Assembly (NCBI RefSeq): GCF_014490745.1
Contig: NZ_LZEU01000001.1
Location: 1,139,501-1,203,500 of the forward strand
Source of the DNA: Pseudomonas alcaligenes
GTDB lineage: Bacteria; Pseudomonadota; Gammaproteobacteria; Pseudomonadales; Pseudomonadaceae
Length of the DNA stretch: 64,000 nt
Direction: 5' to 3'
A program made the position numbers and the translations under genes. Each line of letters starts with the position of its first letter. Position 1 is the first letter of the stretch. The notes under the pieces are model-generated. The model saw only the letters and a list, made by a program, of their open reading frames with translations, had not been told where the DNA came from and did no database searches. This document shows, one piece after another, positions 1 through 10,160 of the stretch.

Positions 1-1394
<1,394 letters not shown>

Positions 1395-1489
1395 CTATTT
1401 TTTCAAGGGCCTGCCCGCGTGGCGGGCCGGCAACTGTGCGGCTAGTTTGAGCGTAGCCGCCTGAGCCTGACAACCCTGGAGCGTCTGGT

Positions 1490-2629
1490 TTGATTGTCTT
1501 CCGTTATCTGTCCCGTGAACTGCTGACGACCCTCAGCGCGGTCAGCGCCGTGCTGCTGGTGATCATCATGAGCGGGCGCTTCATCAAGTACCTGTCCCAG
1601 GCCGCGCAAGGACTGCTCGACCCGGGCGTGCTGTTCATGATCATGGGTTACCGCCTGCCCGGCTTCCTCGAGCTGATCCTGCCGCTGGGCCTGTTCCTCG
1701 GCATCCTGCTGGCCTACGGGCGCCTGTACCTGGACAGCGAAATGACTGTGCTGGCCGCCACCGGCATGAGCCACAAGCGCCTGCTGGCCTACACCCTGGC
1801 GCCGGCCGCGCTGGTCGCCGTGCTGACCGCCTGGCTGAGCCTGGGGCTGGCGCCGCAAGGGGTGGCCGGGCAGATGCGCATCCTCAACGAGCAGGATGCC
1901 CTGACCGAATTCGACACCCTGGTGCCCGGCCGCTTCCAGGCCATGCGCGACGGTTCGCGAGTGACCTACACCGAATCCCTGTCGGAAGACCGCGGCCAGC
2001 TGTCCGGCGTGTTCATCTCCGAGAAGCGTCTGCGCACCGGCAGCGATGCCAAGGACAAGAAGGCCCCGGGCATCGCCGTACTGGTGGCCGAGAAGGGGCG
2101 CCAGGAAATCCAGGCCGATGGCAGTCGCTACCTGATCCTGGAAAACGGCTATCGCTACGATGGCAATCCGGGCCAGGCCGATTACCGCGCGATCAAGTAC
2201 GACACCTATGGCGTGCTGCTGCCCAAGCCGGAAGTCAGCACCGAGATCGGCGAGCGCGAGGCGATTCCGACCCGCGAGCTGATCGGCAGCGACGATCCGC
2301 GCCACCAGGCCGAGCTGCAATGGCGTCTGTCGATTCCGCTGCTGGTGTTCGTGGTCACCCTGCTGGCGGTGCCGCTGGCCCGGGTCAACCCGCGCCAGGG
2401 CCGTTTCCTCAAGCTGCTGCCGGCGATCCTGCTGTACATGGCCTACCTGTCGCTGCTGATCGGTGCCCGTGGCCAGCTGGACAAGGGCAAGATTCCCATG
2501 GAGCTGGGCCTGTGGTGGGTGCACGGCCTGTTCCTGCTGATCGGACTGGGGCTGTTCCTCTGGCAACCCCTGCAACTCAAGCTGGCCAGTCGCCGCGCTG
2601 TTAAGGAGATGGCTCATGGTCAGGCTTGA
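1490..2629 (+). CDS. lptF: LPS export permease LptF
   Basis: Inner-membrane permease half of the LptB2FG ABC machine that extracts lipopolysaccharide and passes it to LptC/LptA. The 379-residue product has the YjgP/YjgQ family layout: hydrophobic segments at about 10-30, 50-80 and 95-115, a periplasmic beta-jellyroll region, then three C-terminal membrane helices. The N-terminus MIVFRYLSREL is typical of the family. The start is a TTG at 1490 with a GGAG seven bases upstream; no in-frame ATG nearby gives the conserved N-terminus. It overlaps lptG by 14 bp, so the two are translationally linked. Confidence 0.95.
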   Translation: MIVFRYLSRELLTTLSAVSAVLLVIIMSGRFIKYLSQAAQGLLDPGVLFMIMGYRLPGFLELILPLGLFLGILLAYGRLYLDSEMTVLAATGMSHKRLLAYTLAPAALVAVLTAWLSLGLAPQGVAGQMRILNEQDALTEFDTLVPGRFQAMRDGSRVTYTESLSEDRGQLSGVFISEKRLRTGSDAKDKKAPGIAVLVAEKGRQEIQADGSRYLILENGYRYDGNPGQADYRAIKYDTYGVLLPKPEVSTEIGEREAIPTRELIGSDDPRHQAELQWRLSIPLLVFVVTLLAVPLARVNPRQGRFLKLLPAILLYMAYLSLLIGARGQLDKGKIPMELGLWWVHGLFLLIGLGLFLWQPLQLKLASRRAVKEMAHGQA

Positions 2630-3677
2630 TCGCTACATCGGCACCAGTGTGTTCTTCGCCATTCTCTCGGTGCTCGGCATCATCGTCGGCCTGGCTCTGC
2701 TGTTTGCCTTCATCGACGAACTGGGCGACCTGAGCGATAGCTACGGCACCCAGGAAGCGCTGATCTATGTGCTGCTGACCCTGCCGCGGCGGGTCTACGA
2801 GATGCTGCCGATGGCGGCGCTGATCGGCTGCCTGATCGGCCTCGGCAGCCTGGCCAGCAACAGCGAGCTGACCATCATGCGCGCCGCCGGGGTATCGGTC
2901 GGGCGCATCGTCTGGGCAGTGATGAAGCCGATGCTGGTGCTGATGCTGGTCGGCGTACTGATCGGCGAATACCTGGCACCCTGGAGCGAGAACCTGGCCC
3001 AGGCGCAGCGTTCCATGGCTCAGGGCGGCGGCGAGGCGCAGAGCTCCAAACGCGGCTTGTGGCACCGTCAGGGCCAGGAGTTCGTGCATATCAACGCGGT
3101 GCAGCCCAATGGCAAGCTGTTCGGCGTGACCCGCTACCAGTTCGACGATCAGCGCCACATGCTCTCCGCCAGCTTCGCCCGCCGCGCCCTGTTCCAGGGT
3201 GACCACTGGCTGCTGGAAGAGGTCAAGACCACTCAGTTCCATGACAAGAGCACCGAAGTGGTGGAGTCGCCCAGCGAGCGCTGGGATGTCGAGCTCAACC
3301 CGCAACTGCTCGGCACCGTGGTGATGGAGCCCGAGGCGCTGTCGATTTCCGGGCTGTGGCGCTATATCCGCTACCTGTCCGAGCAGGGCCTGAACAACGG
3401 CAACTACTGGCTGGCGTTCTGGACCAAGCTGCTGCAGCCGCTGGTGACCGCCGCGCTGGTGTTGATGGCGATCTCCTTCATCTTCGGCCCGCTGCGCTCG
3501 GTGACCCTCGGTCAGCGCGTGTTCACCGGCGTGCTGGTGGGCTTCGTGTTCCGCATTGCCCAGGATCTGCTCGGCCCGTCGAGCCTGGTGTTCGGCTTCT
3601 CGCCGCTGCTGGCGGTGCTGGTGCCGGCACTGATCTGCGGGGTGGCGGGGGTGTTCCTGCTGCGACGGGCCTCCTGA
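2616..3677 (+). CDS. lptG: LPS export permease LptG
   Basis: Partner permease of LptF in the LPS exporter. The 353-residue product begins MVRLDRYIGTSVF and keeps the six-helix layout with a large periplasmic domain between helices 3 and 4 (about residues 125-265). The ATG at 2616 lies inside the end of lptF, behind an AAGGAG Shine-Dalgarno sequence about six bases upstream. A strong hairpin with a T-run follows within 20 bp of the stop, closing a two-gene operon. The ATPase LptB and the periplasmic Lpt proteins are not in this window. Confidence 0.95.
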   Translation: MVRLDRYIGTSVFFAILSVLGIIVGLALLFAFIDELGDLSDSYGTQEALIYVLLTLPRRVYEMLPMAALIGCLIGLGSLASNSELTIMRAAGVSVGRIVWAVMKPMLVLMLVGVLIGEYLAPWSENLAQAQRSMAQGGGEAQSSKRGLWHRQGQEFVHINAVQPNGKLFGVTRYQFDDQRHMLSASFARRALFQGDHWLLEEVKTTQFHDKSTEVVESPSERWDVELNPQLLGTVVMEPEALSISGLWRYIRYLSEQGLNNGNYWLAFWTKLLQPLVTAALVLMAISFIFGPLRSVTLGQRVFTGVLVGFVFRIAQDLLGPSSLVFGFSPLLAVLVPALICGVAGVFLLRRAS

Positions 3678-3693
3678 CGAAACGGATGCACAG

Positions 3694-3725
3694 AAAAGGC
3701 CGGGCTTGTCCCGGCCTTTTTGTTT
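3694..3725 (+). terminator. Rho-independent terminator of lptFG
   Basis: An AAAAGGCCGGG/CCCGGCCTTTT stem with a small TTGT loop followed by TTTGTTT lies 17 bp after the lptG stop codon. Confidence 0.9.
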
Positions 3726-3756
3726 CTGCAGGAAGTGCCTGCTGCACGACGGCGGA

Positions 3757-3777
3757 GTAGGGCGGGTGCAACCCGCG
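3757..3777 (+). repeat. GTAGGGCGGGTG extragenic repeat, single copy
   Basis: A 21-base GC-rich element starting GTAGGGCGGGTGCAAC reappears in inverted orientation at 16835-16856, in front of the E2 gene. It lies in the 248-bp space between the lptG and EAL-gene terminators. The rest of this space (3726-3928) holds only small hairpin-forming sequences, such as an imperfect GGGCAGGTACTTGCCC palindrome near 3909, and no convincing gene. Confidence 0.6.
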
Positions 3778-3928
3778 TTGCTGCCGATGGCCCTGTCAAA
3801 CGTAGTGAGCTGTTGGGCTAACAGCGGGAGCGGCGCTCTCCGCCGTCACTGCGATGCAAGAGTCTCTACGATCATTATCTACACCGCACGCAGAGCAGGT
3901 GCGTTGCTGGGCAGGTACTTGCCCAGAA

Positions 3929-3962
3929 ACAACAATGCCCGCACAGGGCGGGCATTGTTGGT
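3929..3962 (-). terminator. Rho-independent terminator of the GGDEF/EAL gene
   Basis: A CAATGCCCGC/GCGGGCATTG stem with a short loop, read on the minus strand and followed by TTGTTT, lies just downstream of the stop codon at 3974. Confidence 0.8.
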
Positions 3963-3973
3963 GTGGCTTTGGC

Positions 3974-6037
3974 TCAGAGCGTGGCGGGGTTGCCGGCATT
4001 GCTCAGGCGGCGGGCCTGCTTGAGGTAGAGGGTGACTTCGCGGGCCGGGATCGGCTTGCTGTACAGGTAGCCCTGACCCTCGTTGCAGCCCTGGGCGATG
4101 ATGTAGGACTCCTGCTCGACCGTTTCCACCCCTTCGGCGATCACCTGCATGCCCAGGCTCTTGGCCAGCTGGATGATGGCACGCACGATGGTGGCGTCGT
4201 CCTCGTCCTCCAGCACGTCCTGGACGAAGCTGCGGTCGATCTTGATCTTGTCCAGCGGCAGGCTCTTCAGGTAGCTCAGCGAGGAGTAGCCGGTACCGAA
4301 GTCGTCGATGGCGATCAGCGCACCGGCACGGCGCAGGCTGAGCAGGTGCTGGGCGGCGGTGGTGATGTCTTCCATCAGGCCGGTTTCGGTGACTTCCAGC
4401 TCCAGGCTGCGTGCCGGCAGGCGGTAAACCTGTAGAAGGTTGCTGACCATGCGCGGCAGTTCGGCGTGGTGCAGCTGCACGGTGGACAGGTTGACCGCCA
4501 TGCGCATCTCGGTGAAGCCCTGGTCGTGCCATTCGCGCAACTGGCGGCAGGACTGGTCGAGCACCCATTCGCCGATGGCGATGATGGTGCCGTTCTGCTC
4601 GGCCAGCGGGATGAACAGATCCGGCGGCACGAAACCGTGCTGCGGGTGCTGCCAGCGCAGCAGGGCCTCGACGCCGACCACGCGGTGGTCGCGGTAGTCG
4701 ATCTGCGGTTGGTAGACCAGGTGCAGCTCGCCGCGGGCGAGGGCTTCGCGCAGATCCTTCTCCAGCTCGCGGCGGCGGCGCATCTCGCTGTCGACGCTGG
4801 CGATGTAGAACTGGTAGCGGTTGCGCGAGCGGCTCTTGGCCAGGGTCATGGTCTGTTCGGCTTTCTGCAGCAGCTTCTCGGTGCTGTCGCCGTCTTCCGG
4901 GAACAGGGTGATGCCGATGGTGGCGCGCAGGCGCACTTCCTGCTGTTCGAGAGCGAAGGGCGCCTCCAGGTCGTCGAGGATGCTCTGCGCCAGCTCGGCC
5001 GCTTCGTAAGGCTGTTCGATATCGGCCTGCACCAGGGCGAACTGGTCGCCCCCCAGGCGGGCCAGGGCGCCGAGGCGGCCGCTGTGGCTGCGCAGGCGGT
5101 CGGACAGGGCCAGCAGCAGCTGGTCACCGGTCTGGTAGCTGAACTGTTCGTTGATGCCCTTGAAGTCGTCCAGGCCGACGCACAGTACGGCCACGCGGCG
5201 CTGCAGGCGCCCAGCGTCCTCGAGGATCTGGTCGAGCTGCTGCTGCAGTTGCTGGCGGTTGGGCAGGCCGGTGAGGAAGTCGTACTGCGACATGCGCAGC
5301 AGGCTGTTCTCCGCCTCGCGGCGTAAATGGGTGTTGCGCTCGATCGAGGCCAATAGCTCGTTGGCCGTGTTGATCCACAGGCCCAGCTCGTTCTTCTCGT
5401 TGCCGCGCAGCATCGGCAGCTTGTGCTCGCTGGGGCGATCCGGATTGATATTGGTCAGGTGCTCGATGATCTTCGACAGCGGCTTGGTCAGCAGCCAGTG
5501 GTAGACCAGGTACAGCACCAGGCCCATGGCCATGGCACGCAGTACGCCGGAGACGAAGATGATCACCGAGGTGGTGATGAAGTTTTCGCCGTAGGTGGCG
5601 GTGTCGAGGGTGATGCTGAGGTCGCCGTAGTACTCGCTGTACGGCCCCTTGCCCACCAGCTGGGTGGTGAAGGTCTGTTCCTTGCCGAGGATGGGGTCGG
5701 TGATCCAGCGGGTGGCGGAGCTGTTCAGCTCGCGCGAACGCTCGGCAAGCATGGGTTCGTTGGGATGGCCGATGGCGGCGTAGCGCACCGCTTCGTGCTG
5801 GAACAGGCCTTCGATGACCTGCATGCCCATCTCGCGATCGAGGCTGTAGACCGCCTGCGTCGAGGGGTCGCGGAACATGCCGAGAATGCGTTGTGCGTCG
5901 CTGGCCACTGCCTGGCGGGTCTTGTAGATGTCGAAGACGATCTGCCCACAGCTCAGCACTACCCCAACCACGAGTGCCGACAACAGGACAACACGAAGCA
6001 GCTTGAGCGACAGGCTGTTTTTCAGTTCCAGCTTCAA
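3974..6037 (-). CDS. Membrane-bound GGDEF/EAL c-di-GMP phosphodiesterase
   Basis: Probable c-di-GMP phosphodiesterase anchored in the inner membrane. Order of domains (687 residues): transmembrane helix at about 12-30, a periplasmic sensor of about 130 residues, second helix and HAMP-like linker, GGDEF domain, EAL domain. The cyclase signature reads GGDQF (residues 329-333, bases 5039-5053) instead of GGDEF and the RxxD inhibitory site is missing, so cyclase activity is doubtful. The EAL side looks intact: EALLRW at 457, an ELEVTETG stretch, DDFGTGYSS, KIDRSF and AEGVE. I chose the TTG at 6037 because AAGGAA lies eight bases upstream; a TTG at 6109 would add 24 residues. It is monocistronic with its own terminator. 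Confidence 0.85.
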   Translation of the reverse strand: MKLELKNSLSLKLLRVVLLSALVVGVVLSCGQIVFDIYKTRQAVASDAQRILGMFRDPSTQAVYSLDREMGMQVIEGLFQHEAVRYAAIGHPNEPMLAERSRELNSSATRWITDPILGKEQTFTTQLVGKGPYSEYYGDLSITLDTATYGENFITTSVIIFVSGVLRAMAMGLVLYLVYHWLLTKPLSKIIEHLTNINPDRPSEHKLPMLRGNEKNELGLWINTANELLASIERNTHLRREAENSLLRMSQYDFLTGLPNRQQLQQQLDQILEDAGRLQRRVAVLCVGLDDFKGINEQFSYQTGDQLLLALSDRLRSHSGRLGALARLGGDQFALVQADIEQPYEAAELAQSILDDLEAPFALEQQEVRLRATIGITLFPEDGDSTEKLLQKAEQTMTLAKSRSRNRYQFYIASVDSEMRRRRELEKDLREALARGELHLVYQPQIDYRDHRVVGVEALLRWQHPQHGFVPPDLFIPLAEQNGTIIAIGEWVLDQSCRQLREWHDQGFTEMRMAVNLSTVQLHHAELPRMVSNLLQVYRLPARSLELEVTETGLMEDITTAAQHLLSLRRAGALIAIDDFGTGYSSLSYLKSLPLDKIKIDRSFVQDVLEDEDDATIVRAIIQLAKSLGMQVIAEGVETVEQESYIIAQGCNEGQGYLYSKPIPAREVTLYLKQARRLSNAGNPATL

Positions 6038-6109
6038 ATGGGTATTCCTTGTTCGCCGCCGGAGGCTTGTAATCGCTGTGAGTATTGGCAAATGCGCGTG
6101 AGCCGTCAA

Positions 6110-6388
6110 AGGGCCATTACGTCATAAAGCGGTTTTTTTGCCTTGTGTCAGTGTGCTACCTGTTTCATAGCTGAGACAGTTTGCACGTGCCTGTTCGTCG
6201 TGCAACCTCTTGCTGAAAGCGTCCTGTGGCGAGTTCGTCGACTGACCCTGGAGCGGCGCAGGCCTGGCTGGTCTGTCGCAAAGGAGCTGTGCTCTTGCGC
6301 AGGGCCCTGTGGCTACGACAGGCGACTATATATAAGCCGGCTCGAATGCCTGGAATCGGTCGCGGCAAAAGTGCTGGTGCAGAAAGCA
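6110..6388. other. Intergenic region without a convincing gene
   Basis: About 280 bp between the 5' end of the GGDEF/EAL gene and the sodB terminator. It must hold the promoter of the minus-strand GGDEF/EAL gene. I see a T-rich tract near 6132-6139, a TATATATAAG stretch near 6327 and GC-rich small inverted sequences around 6300, but no tRNA, no clear small RNA and no credible coding frame. Confidence 0.5.
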
Positions 6389-6414
6389 GAAAACCCGGCC
6401 TGGACCGGGTTTTC
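6389..6414 (-). terminator. Rho-independent terminator of sodB
   Basis: An AAAACCCGG/CCGGGTTTT stem with a short loop lies just downstream of the sodB stop (minus strand). The A-tract beside the stem reads as a T-run in the sodB direction. Confidence 0.8.
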
Positions 6415-6432
6415 CGTGGAGCTGGTTGCGAC

Positions 6433-7014
6433 TTAGGCAGCGAAGTTCTTCGCCACGAAGTCCCAGTTGACCAGGTTCCAGAATGCCTCGACGTACTTCG
6501 GACGCAGGTTGCGGTAGTCGATGTAGTAGGCGTGTTCCCACACGTCGCAGGTCAGCAGCGGGGTGTCGCCGCTGGTCAGCGGGCAGCCGGCGCCAATGGT
6601 GCTGGCCAGGGCCAGGGAACCGTCGGCCTTCTTCACCAGCCAGCCCCAGCCGGAGCCGAAGGTGCCGATGGAGGTCTTGCTGAACTCTTCCTTGAACTTG
6701 TCGAAGGAACCGAAGGTGGCGTTGATGGCATCAGCCAGGGCGCCAGTCGGTTGGCCGCCGCCGTTCGGGCTCAGGCAGTTCCAGTAGAAGGTGTGGTTCC
6801 AGATCTGCGCCGCGTTGTTGAACACGCCGCCGGAGGAAGTCTTGATGATTTCTTCCAGGCTCTTGCCTTCGAACTCGGTGCCCGGCACCAGGTTGTTCAG
6901 GTTCACCACGTAGGCGTTGTGGTGTTTGCCGTGGTGGAACTCCAGGGTCTCGGCGGACAGGTGCGGCTCGAGGGCGTTTTTCTCGTACGGCAGCGGCGGC
7001 AATTCGAAAGCCAT
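6433..7014 (-). CDS. sodB: Iron superoxide dismutase SodB
   Basis: Cytoplasmic Fe-dependent superoxide dismutase converting superoxide to hydrogen peroxide and oxygen. The 193-residue length is exactly that of the family. All four metal ligands are visible at canonical places: H27 (in FHHGKHH), H74 (in IWNHTFYWN), D157 and H161 (in DVWEHAYY). Q70 in AAQIWNH is the second-shell glutamine position typical of Fe rather than Mn enzymes. A strong AAGGAG Shine-Dalgarno precedes the ATG. A TATGAT hexamer (minus strand, 7129-7134) about 115 bp upstream is a possible -10 box. It is flanked by its own terminator, so likely monocistronic. Confidence 0.97.
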   Translation of the reverse strand: MAFELPPLPYEKNALEPHLSAETLEFHHGKHHNAYVVNLNNLVPGTEFEGKSLEEIIKTSSGGVFNNAAQIWNHTFYWNCLSPNGGGQPTGALADAINATFGSFDKFKEEFSKTSIGTFGSGWGWLVKKADGSLALASTIGAGCPLTSGDTPLLTCDVWEHAYYIDYRNLRPKYVEAFWNLVNWDFVAKNFAA

Positions 7015-7245
7015 GGTCTATCTCCTTCATCAGGTCGGGATATGTGCGACTAGCGCGAGGCCGTTCACGGGGCGGCCGGAATACGGGCGGCGACGAGTTT
7101 GTACTCTTTAATGTGCCGCGAGCCCGGGATCATAGCATCCGAGCTAGCCCTTAACCACGCAGCAACTGTGTGGAAAAGCCGATTCCAGGGGCTTTGCCGG
7201 CTCAGTGGCTTGTGACCGTGGGCGGCGCTGGAGGTGCCAGGAACA

Positions 7246-8088
7246 TCAGCCCAGCTTGAGCAGCGCCACGCCGCCGGCGATCACGCAGCAGGCCAGCAGG
7301 CGTGCGCTGGGCATGGGTTCGCGCAGGAACAGGTAACCGATCAGCAGGGCGAACAGCACGCTGCTTTCGCGCAGGGCCGAGACCAGGGCAATGGGCGCCT
7401 GGGTCATGGCCCAGATCACCAGGCTGTAGGCCAGCATCGACATGCCGCCACCGGCCAGGCCGCTGCGCCAGTGCGGGCCCAGCTGCAGAAAGATACGCGG
7501 GCCGCGGCGCTGGGTGATCAGCAGCGCCGCCACCGCGCCGTTGACAGCGAACAGCCACAGCGCATAGCCGAGGGCATCCTGGTTGCTGCGCGCGCCCATG
7601 GCATCGGCCAGGGTGTAGCCGGCGATGCAGGCGGCGGTAGCCAGGGCATTGCCCAGCAGGGGACGGTTGAGCGGCGCGCTGGTGTGGCCGCCGCGCCAGG
7701 CCATCAGCCAGATACCGCCCACCAGCACCAGCAGTCCAGGCCACTGCGCCAGACCCAGGGTATCGCCGACCAGCAGCGCCAGTCCGGCGACTATCAGGGG
7801 TGAGCTGCCGCGCGCCAGCGGGTAGACATGGCCGAGGTCGCCATGCTGGTAGGCGCGTGCGAGGAACAGGTTGTAGCCGATGTGGAGCAGGGCGGAGAGG
7901 GCGATCCAGGGCCAGGCGCCGGCCACCGGCAGGCTGACCAGGGGTAGTGCCGGGAGGGTCAGCAGGCCGGCGCCGATCTGGATCAGCGAGGCGGTGAGGT
8001 AGCGATCCAGGCCGATCTTCAGCAGGGCGTTCCAGCCGGCATGCAGCAGCGCGGCGGCCATCACCACGGCAAATACGCTCGAATCCAC
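7246..8088 (-). CDS. EamA/DMT-family transporter
   Basis: Inner-membrane permease of the drug/metabolite transporter superfamily, 280 residues, built of two five-helix EamA repeats (roughly 5-135 and 145-280) with very little polar sequence between helices. The substrate cannot be told from sequence. The start is a GTG at 8088, with AGGAA seven bases before it, giving MDSSVFAVVMAAALLHAGWN; the second residues of the first helix match the family's N-terminus. It lies between sodB and the ArgO-like gene, all on the minus strand, but with 55-bp or larger gaps and no obvious functional link. Confidence 0.85.
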   Translation of the reverse strand: MDSSVFAVVMAAALLHAGWNALLKIGLDRYLTASLIQIGAGLLTLPALPLVSLPVAGAWPWIALSALLHIGYNLFLARAYQHGDLGHVYPLARGSSPLIVAGLALLVGDTLGLAQWPGLLVLVGGIWLMAWRGGHTSAPLNRPLLGNALATAACIAGYTLADAMGARSNQDALGYALWLFAVNGAVAALLITQRRGPRIFLQLGPHWRSGLAGGGMSMLAYSLVIWAMTQAPIALVSALRESSVLFALLIGYLFLREPMPSARLLACCVIAGGVALLKLG

Positions 8089-8143
8089 GCGCGGCTTCCT
8101 GGCTGGCGACGAGGGTTGCAGGATAGCGCCCTAGCCGCCGCGA

Positions 8144-8755
8144 TTACAGCTGTGGCGCGTGCACCAGCAGTTGCCAGGCCACGGCGAACATCATCGCCGC
8201 CACGGACAGGTCGAGCAGGCGCCAGGTGGCCGGGCGCGCCAGCCAGGGGGCCAGCCAGGCGGCTCCGAGGGCCAGGCTGAAGAACCAGATCAGCGAGGCG
8301 CTGGCCGCGCCCAGGGCATAGGCGCCGGGTACCGGTTGCTGGGCGCCGAGCGAGCCGATCAGCAGCACGGTATCCAGGTACACGTGCGGATTGAGCAGGG
8401 TCACCGCCAGGGCCGCCAGCAGTACCGCGCGGCGCGAGCGTGGGCCGCTATCGCGATCCTGCTGCAGGGCTTGCGGGTGCAGGGCGCGGCGCAGCGCCAG
8501 GCTGCCGTACCAGAGTAGGAAGGCGCCGCCGCCCCAGCGGGCGATGCTCAGCAGCAGCGGGCTCTGCGCCAGCAGGGCGGCCAGGCCGAACACCCCGGCG
8601 GCGACCAGCAGCGCATCGCACAGCACGCACAGCGCGGCGACCGGCAGGTGATGCTCGCGACGCAGGCTCTGCGCCAGGACGAAGACGTTCTGCGCGCCGA
8701 TGGCGATGATCAGCCCGGCGGCTACCAGCAGGCCGTTCACATAGCTCTGCCACAT
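8144..8755 (-). CDS. argO: LysE/ArgO-family basic amino-acid exporter
   Basis: Probable exporter of arginine (or lysine) through the inner membrane. The 203-residue product has about six hydrophobic helices and the LysE-family N-terminal motif AIGAQNVFVLAQSLRR (residues 20-35) plus an NPHVYLD motif in the middle. It starts at ATG 8755, two bases after the stop of the upstream ACT-domain gene, so both form an operon. The operon is divergent from an ArgP-like LysR regulator, which in Escherichia coli activates argO in response to arginine; the same logic probably applies here. Family assignment is firm, and the exact substrate is inferred from context. Confidence 0.88.
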   Translation of the reverse strand: MWQSYVNGLLVAAGLIIAIGAQNVFVLAQSLRREHHLPVAALCVLCDALLVAAGVFGLAALLAQSPLLLSIARWGGGAFLLWYGSLALRRALHPQALQQDRDSGPRSRRAVLLAALAVTLLNPHVYLDTVLLIGSLGAQQPVPGAYALGAASASLIWFFSLALGAAWLAPWLARPATWRLLDLSVAAMMFAVAWQLLVHAPQL

Positions 8756-8758
8756 GGC

Positions 8759-9160
8759 TCAGGCCTCCCCTTGGGCCAGCTGGCGCAGCACGGCCATGGC
8801 ACGCTCGGCATCGGCCTGGGCGACGAACAGGTGGTCGTGGTGGTAGCCGGCGATCACATTGCAGCTGATCGCGGCTTTGCCCAGGGTGGTGGCGAAGGCG
8901 GCGGTGAGGCCGACGGCAGCCAGCGAGGAGTGCACCTGCAGGGTGATCCAGGCGGCGATGTAGTCGAAGGCCAGGCCCAGCTCCTCGGCTGTGGCGCGTG
9001 GCAGGATCAGGGTGGTGCCTTCGGCCTCGCGGAAGCTGCCGATGATCTCGCTGGCAGGGAGGTTGTTGGCATCTGCCACGCAGCAGAACACAAATTCGCC
9101 AGGGTTGAGCTGCGGCGACAGGCTGGCGAGTAGCTTGCTCAGATCGGTTTCGCCGGTCAT
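8759..9160 (-). CDS. ACT-domain protein (COG3602-like), amino-acid sensor candidate
   Basis: Small 133-residue cytoplasmic protein resembling the stand-alone double-ACT proteins. The N-terminal part holds LSPQLNPGEFVFCCV and the C-terminal part holds AISCNVIAGYHHDHLFV, both typical of that family. ACT folds bind amino acids, but no enzyme domain is attached, so a regulatory or sensing role is the best guess. It is the first gene of a two-gene operon with the ArgO-like exporter, and it is divergent from argP, which suggests a link to basic amino-acid homeostasis. Confidence 0.75.
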   Translation of the reverse strand: MTGETDLSKLLASLSPQLNPGEFVFCCVADANNLPASEIIGSFREAEGTTLILPRATAEELGLAFDYIAAWITLQVHSSLAAVGLTAAFATTLGKAAISCNVIAGYHHDHLFVAQADAERAMAVLRQLAQGEA

Positions 9161-9254
9161 GGCGGAGTCCTTGATGGGTGACGATGCTGGCCAGTCTGGG
9201 CTGCCAGGGTTTATAAGAAAAACAAATCATGCTGATCTCCCATTAGGAAATCTT

Positions 9255-10139
9255 ATGTTTGACTACAAGCTGCTGGCCGCCCTGGCCGCCGTGGTGGAGC
9301 AGGGCGGCTTCGAGCGCGCCGCGCAGCTGCTCGGTCTGTCGCAGTCGGCGGTGTCGCAGCGGATCAAGCTGCTCGAGGCGCGGGTCGGCCAGCCGGTGTT
9401 GCTGCGCGCCACGCCGCCGGCGCCTACCGAGATCGGCCGGCGCCTGCTCAACCATGTACAGCAGGTGCGCCTGCTCGAACGCGACCTGCAGGGCCAGGTG
9501 CCGGCGCTGGACGAAGGCGGCAGTGCGGAGCGCCTACGCATCGCCCTCAACGCCGACAGCCTGGCGACCTGGTGGGCGCCGCTGGTGGGCGACTTCTGCG
9601 CCGAGCAGCGCTTGCTGCTGGATCTGGTGGTGGATGACCAGGATGTCGGCCTCAAGCGCATGCGCGCCGGCGAGGTGGCCGGTTGCGTGTGCGCCGCCGA
9701 GCGCCCGGTGGCCGGCGCCCGCGCCCTGCCGCTGGGGGCGATGCGCTACCGGGCGTTGGCCAGCCCGGCATTTCTCGCCCGCCACTTCGCTGGCGGTGTC
9801 GATGGCGAGACGCTGGCGCGGGTGCCGTCGATCGTCTTCGGTGCCGACGACCAGCTGCAGCATCGCTTCCTCGCCGGGCTCGGCGTCAGCGGTGGCTTCG
9901 CCCATCACCTGTGTCCGTCGTCCGAGGGCTTCGTGCGCCTGACCTGCGCCGGTCTTGGCTGGGGCATGGTGCCGGAACTGCAGGTGAGCCAGCAGCTGGC
10001 CCGTGGCGAGCTGGTCGAGCTGCTGCCGGGGCGGCCGCTGGACGTGCCGCTGTACTGGCACCACTGGCGCAATGGCGGCGAGCTGCTGGCCAGCCTGACC
10101 CGCCATCTGGAACGCGGCGTGGGCGAGTGGCTGGTGTGA
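9255..10139 (+). CDS. argP: LysR-family regulator ArgP (IciA)
   Basis: LysR-type transcription factor; ArgP controls arginine/lysine export and related genes. The 294-residue protein has an N-terminal winged helix-turn-helix (about 4-60, with AAQLLGLSQSAVSQRIKLLE) and a substrate-binding co-inducer domain (about 90-290). The ATG at 9255, preceded by AGGAAAT, gives the family start MFDYKLLAALAAVVEQGGFE; a longer in-frame extension upstream has no homologous character and would cross the ACT gene's promoter. Its divergent position relative to the ArgO exporter is the classical layout of a LysR regulator and its target. Confidence 0.9.
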   Translation: MFDYKLLAALAAVVEQGGFERAAQLLGLSQSAVSQRIKLLEARVGQPVLLRATPPAPTEIGRRLLNHVQQVRLLERDLQGQVPALDEGGSAERLRIALNADSLATWWAPLVGDFCAEQRLLLDLVVDDQDVGLKRMRAGEVAGCVCAAERPVAGARALPLGAMRYRALASPAFLARHFAGGVDGETLARVPSIVFGADDQLQHRFLAGLGVSGGFAHHLCPSSEGFVRLTCAGLGWGMVPELQVSQQLARGELVELLPGRPLDVPLYWHHWRNGGELLASLTRHLERGVGEWLV

Positions 10140-10160
10140 CGTGCAAGCTGCGCGGGACGC

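Noticed and set aside
8991..9254. N-terminal extension of the LysR regulator
   Set aside because: The added residues are not LysR-like and overlap the ACT gene; the ATG at 9255 with AGGAAA matches the family start.
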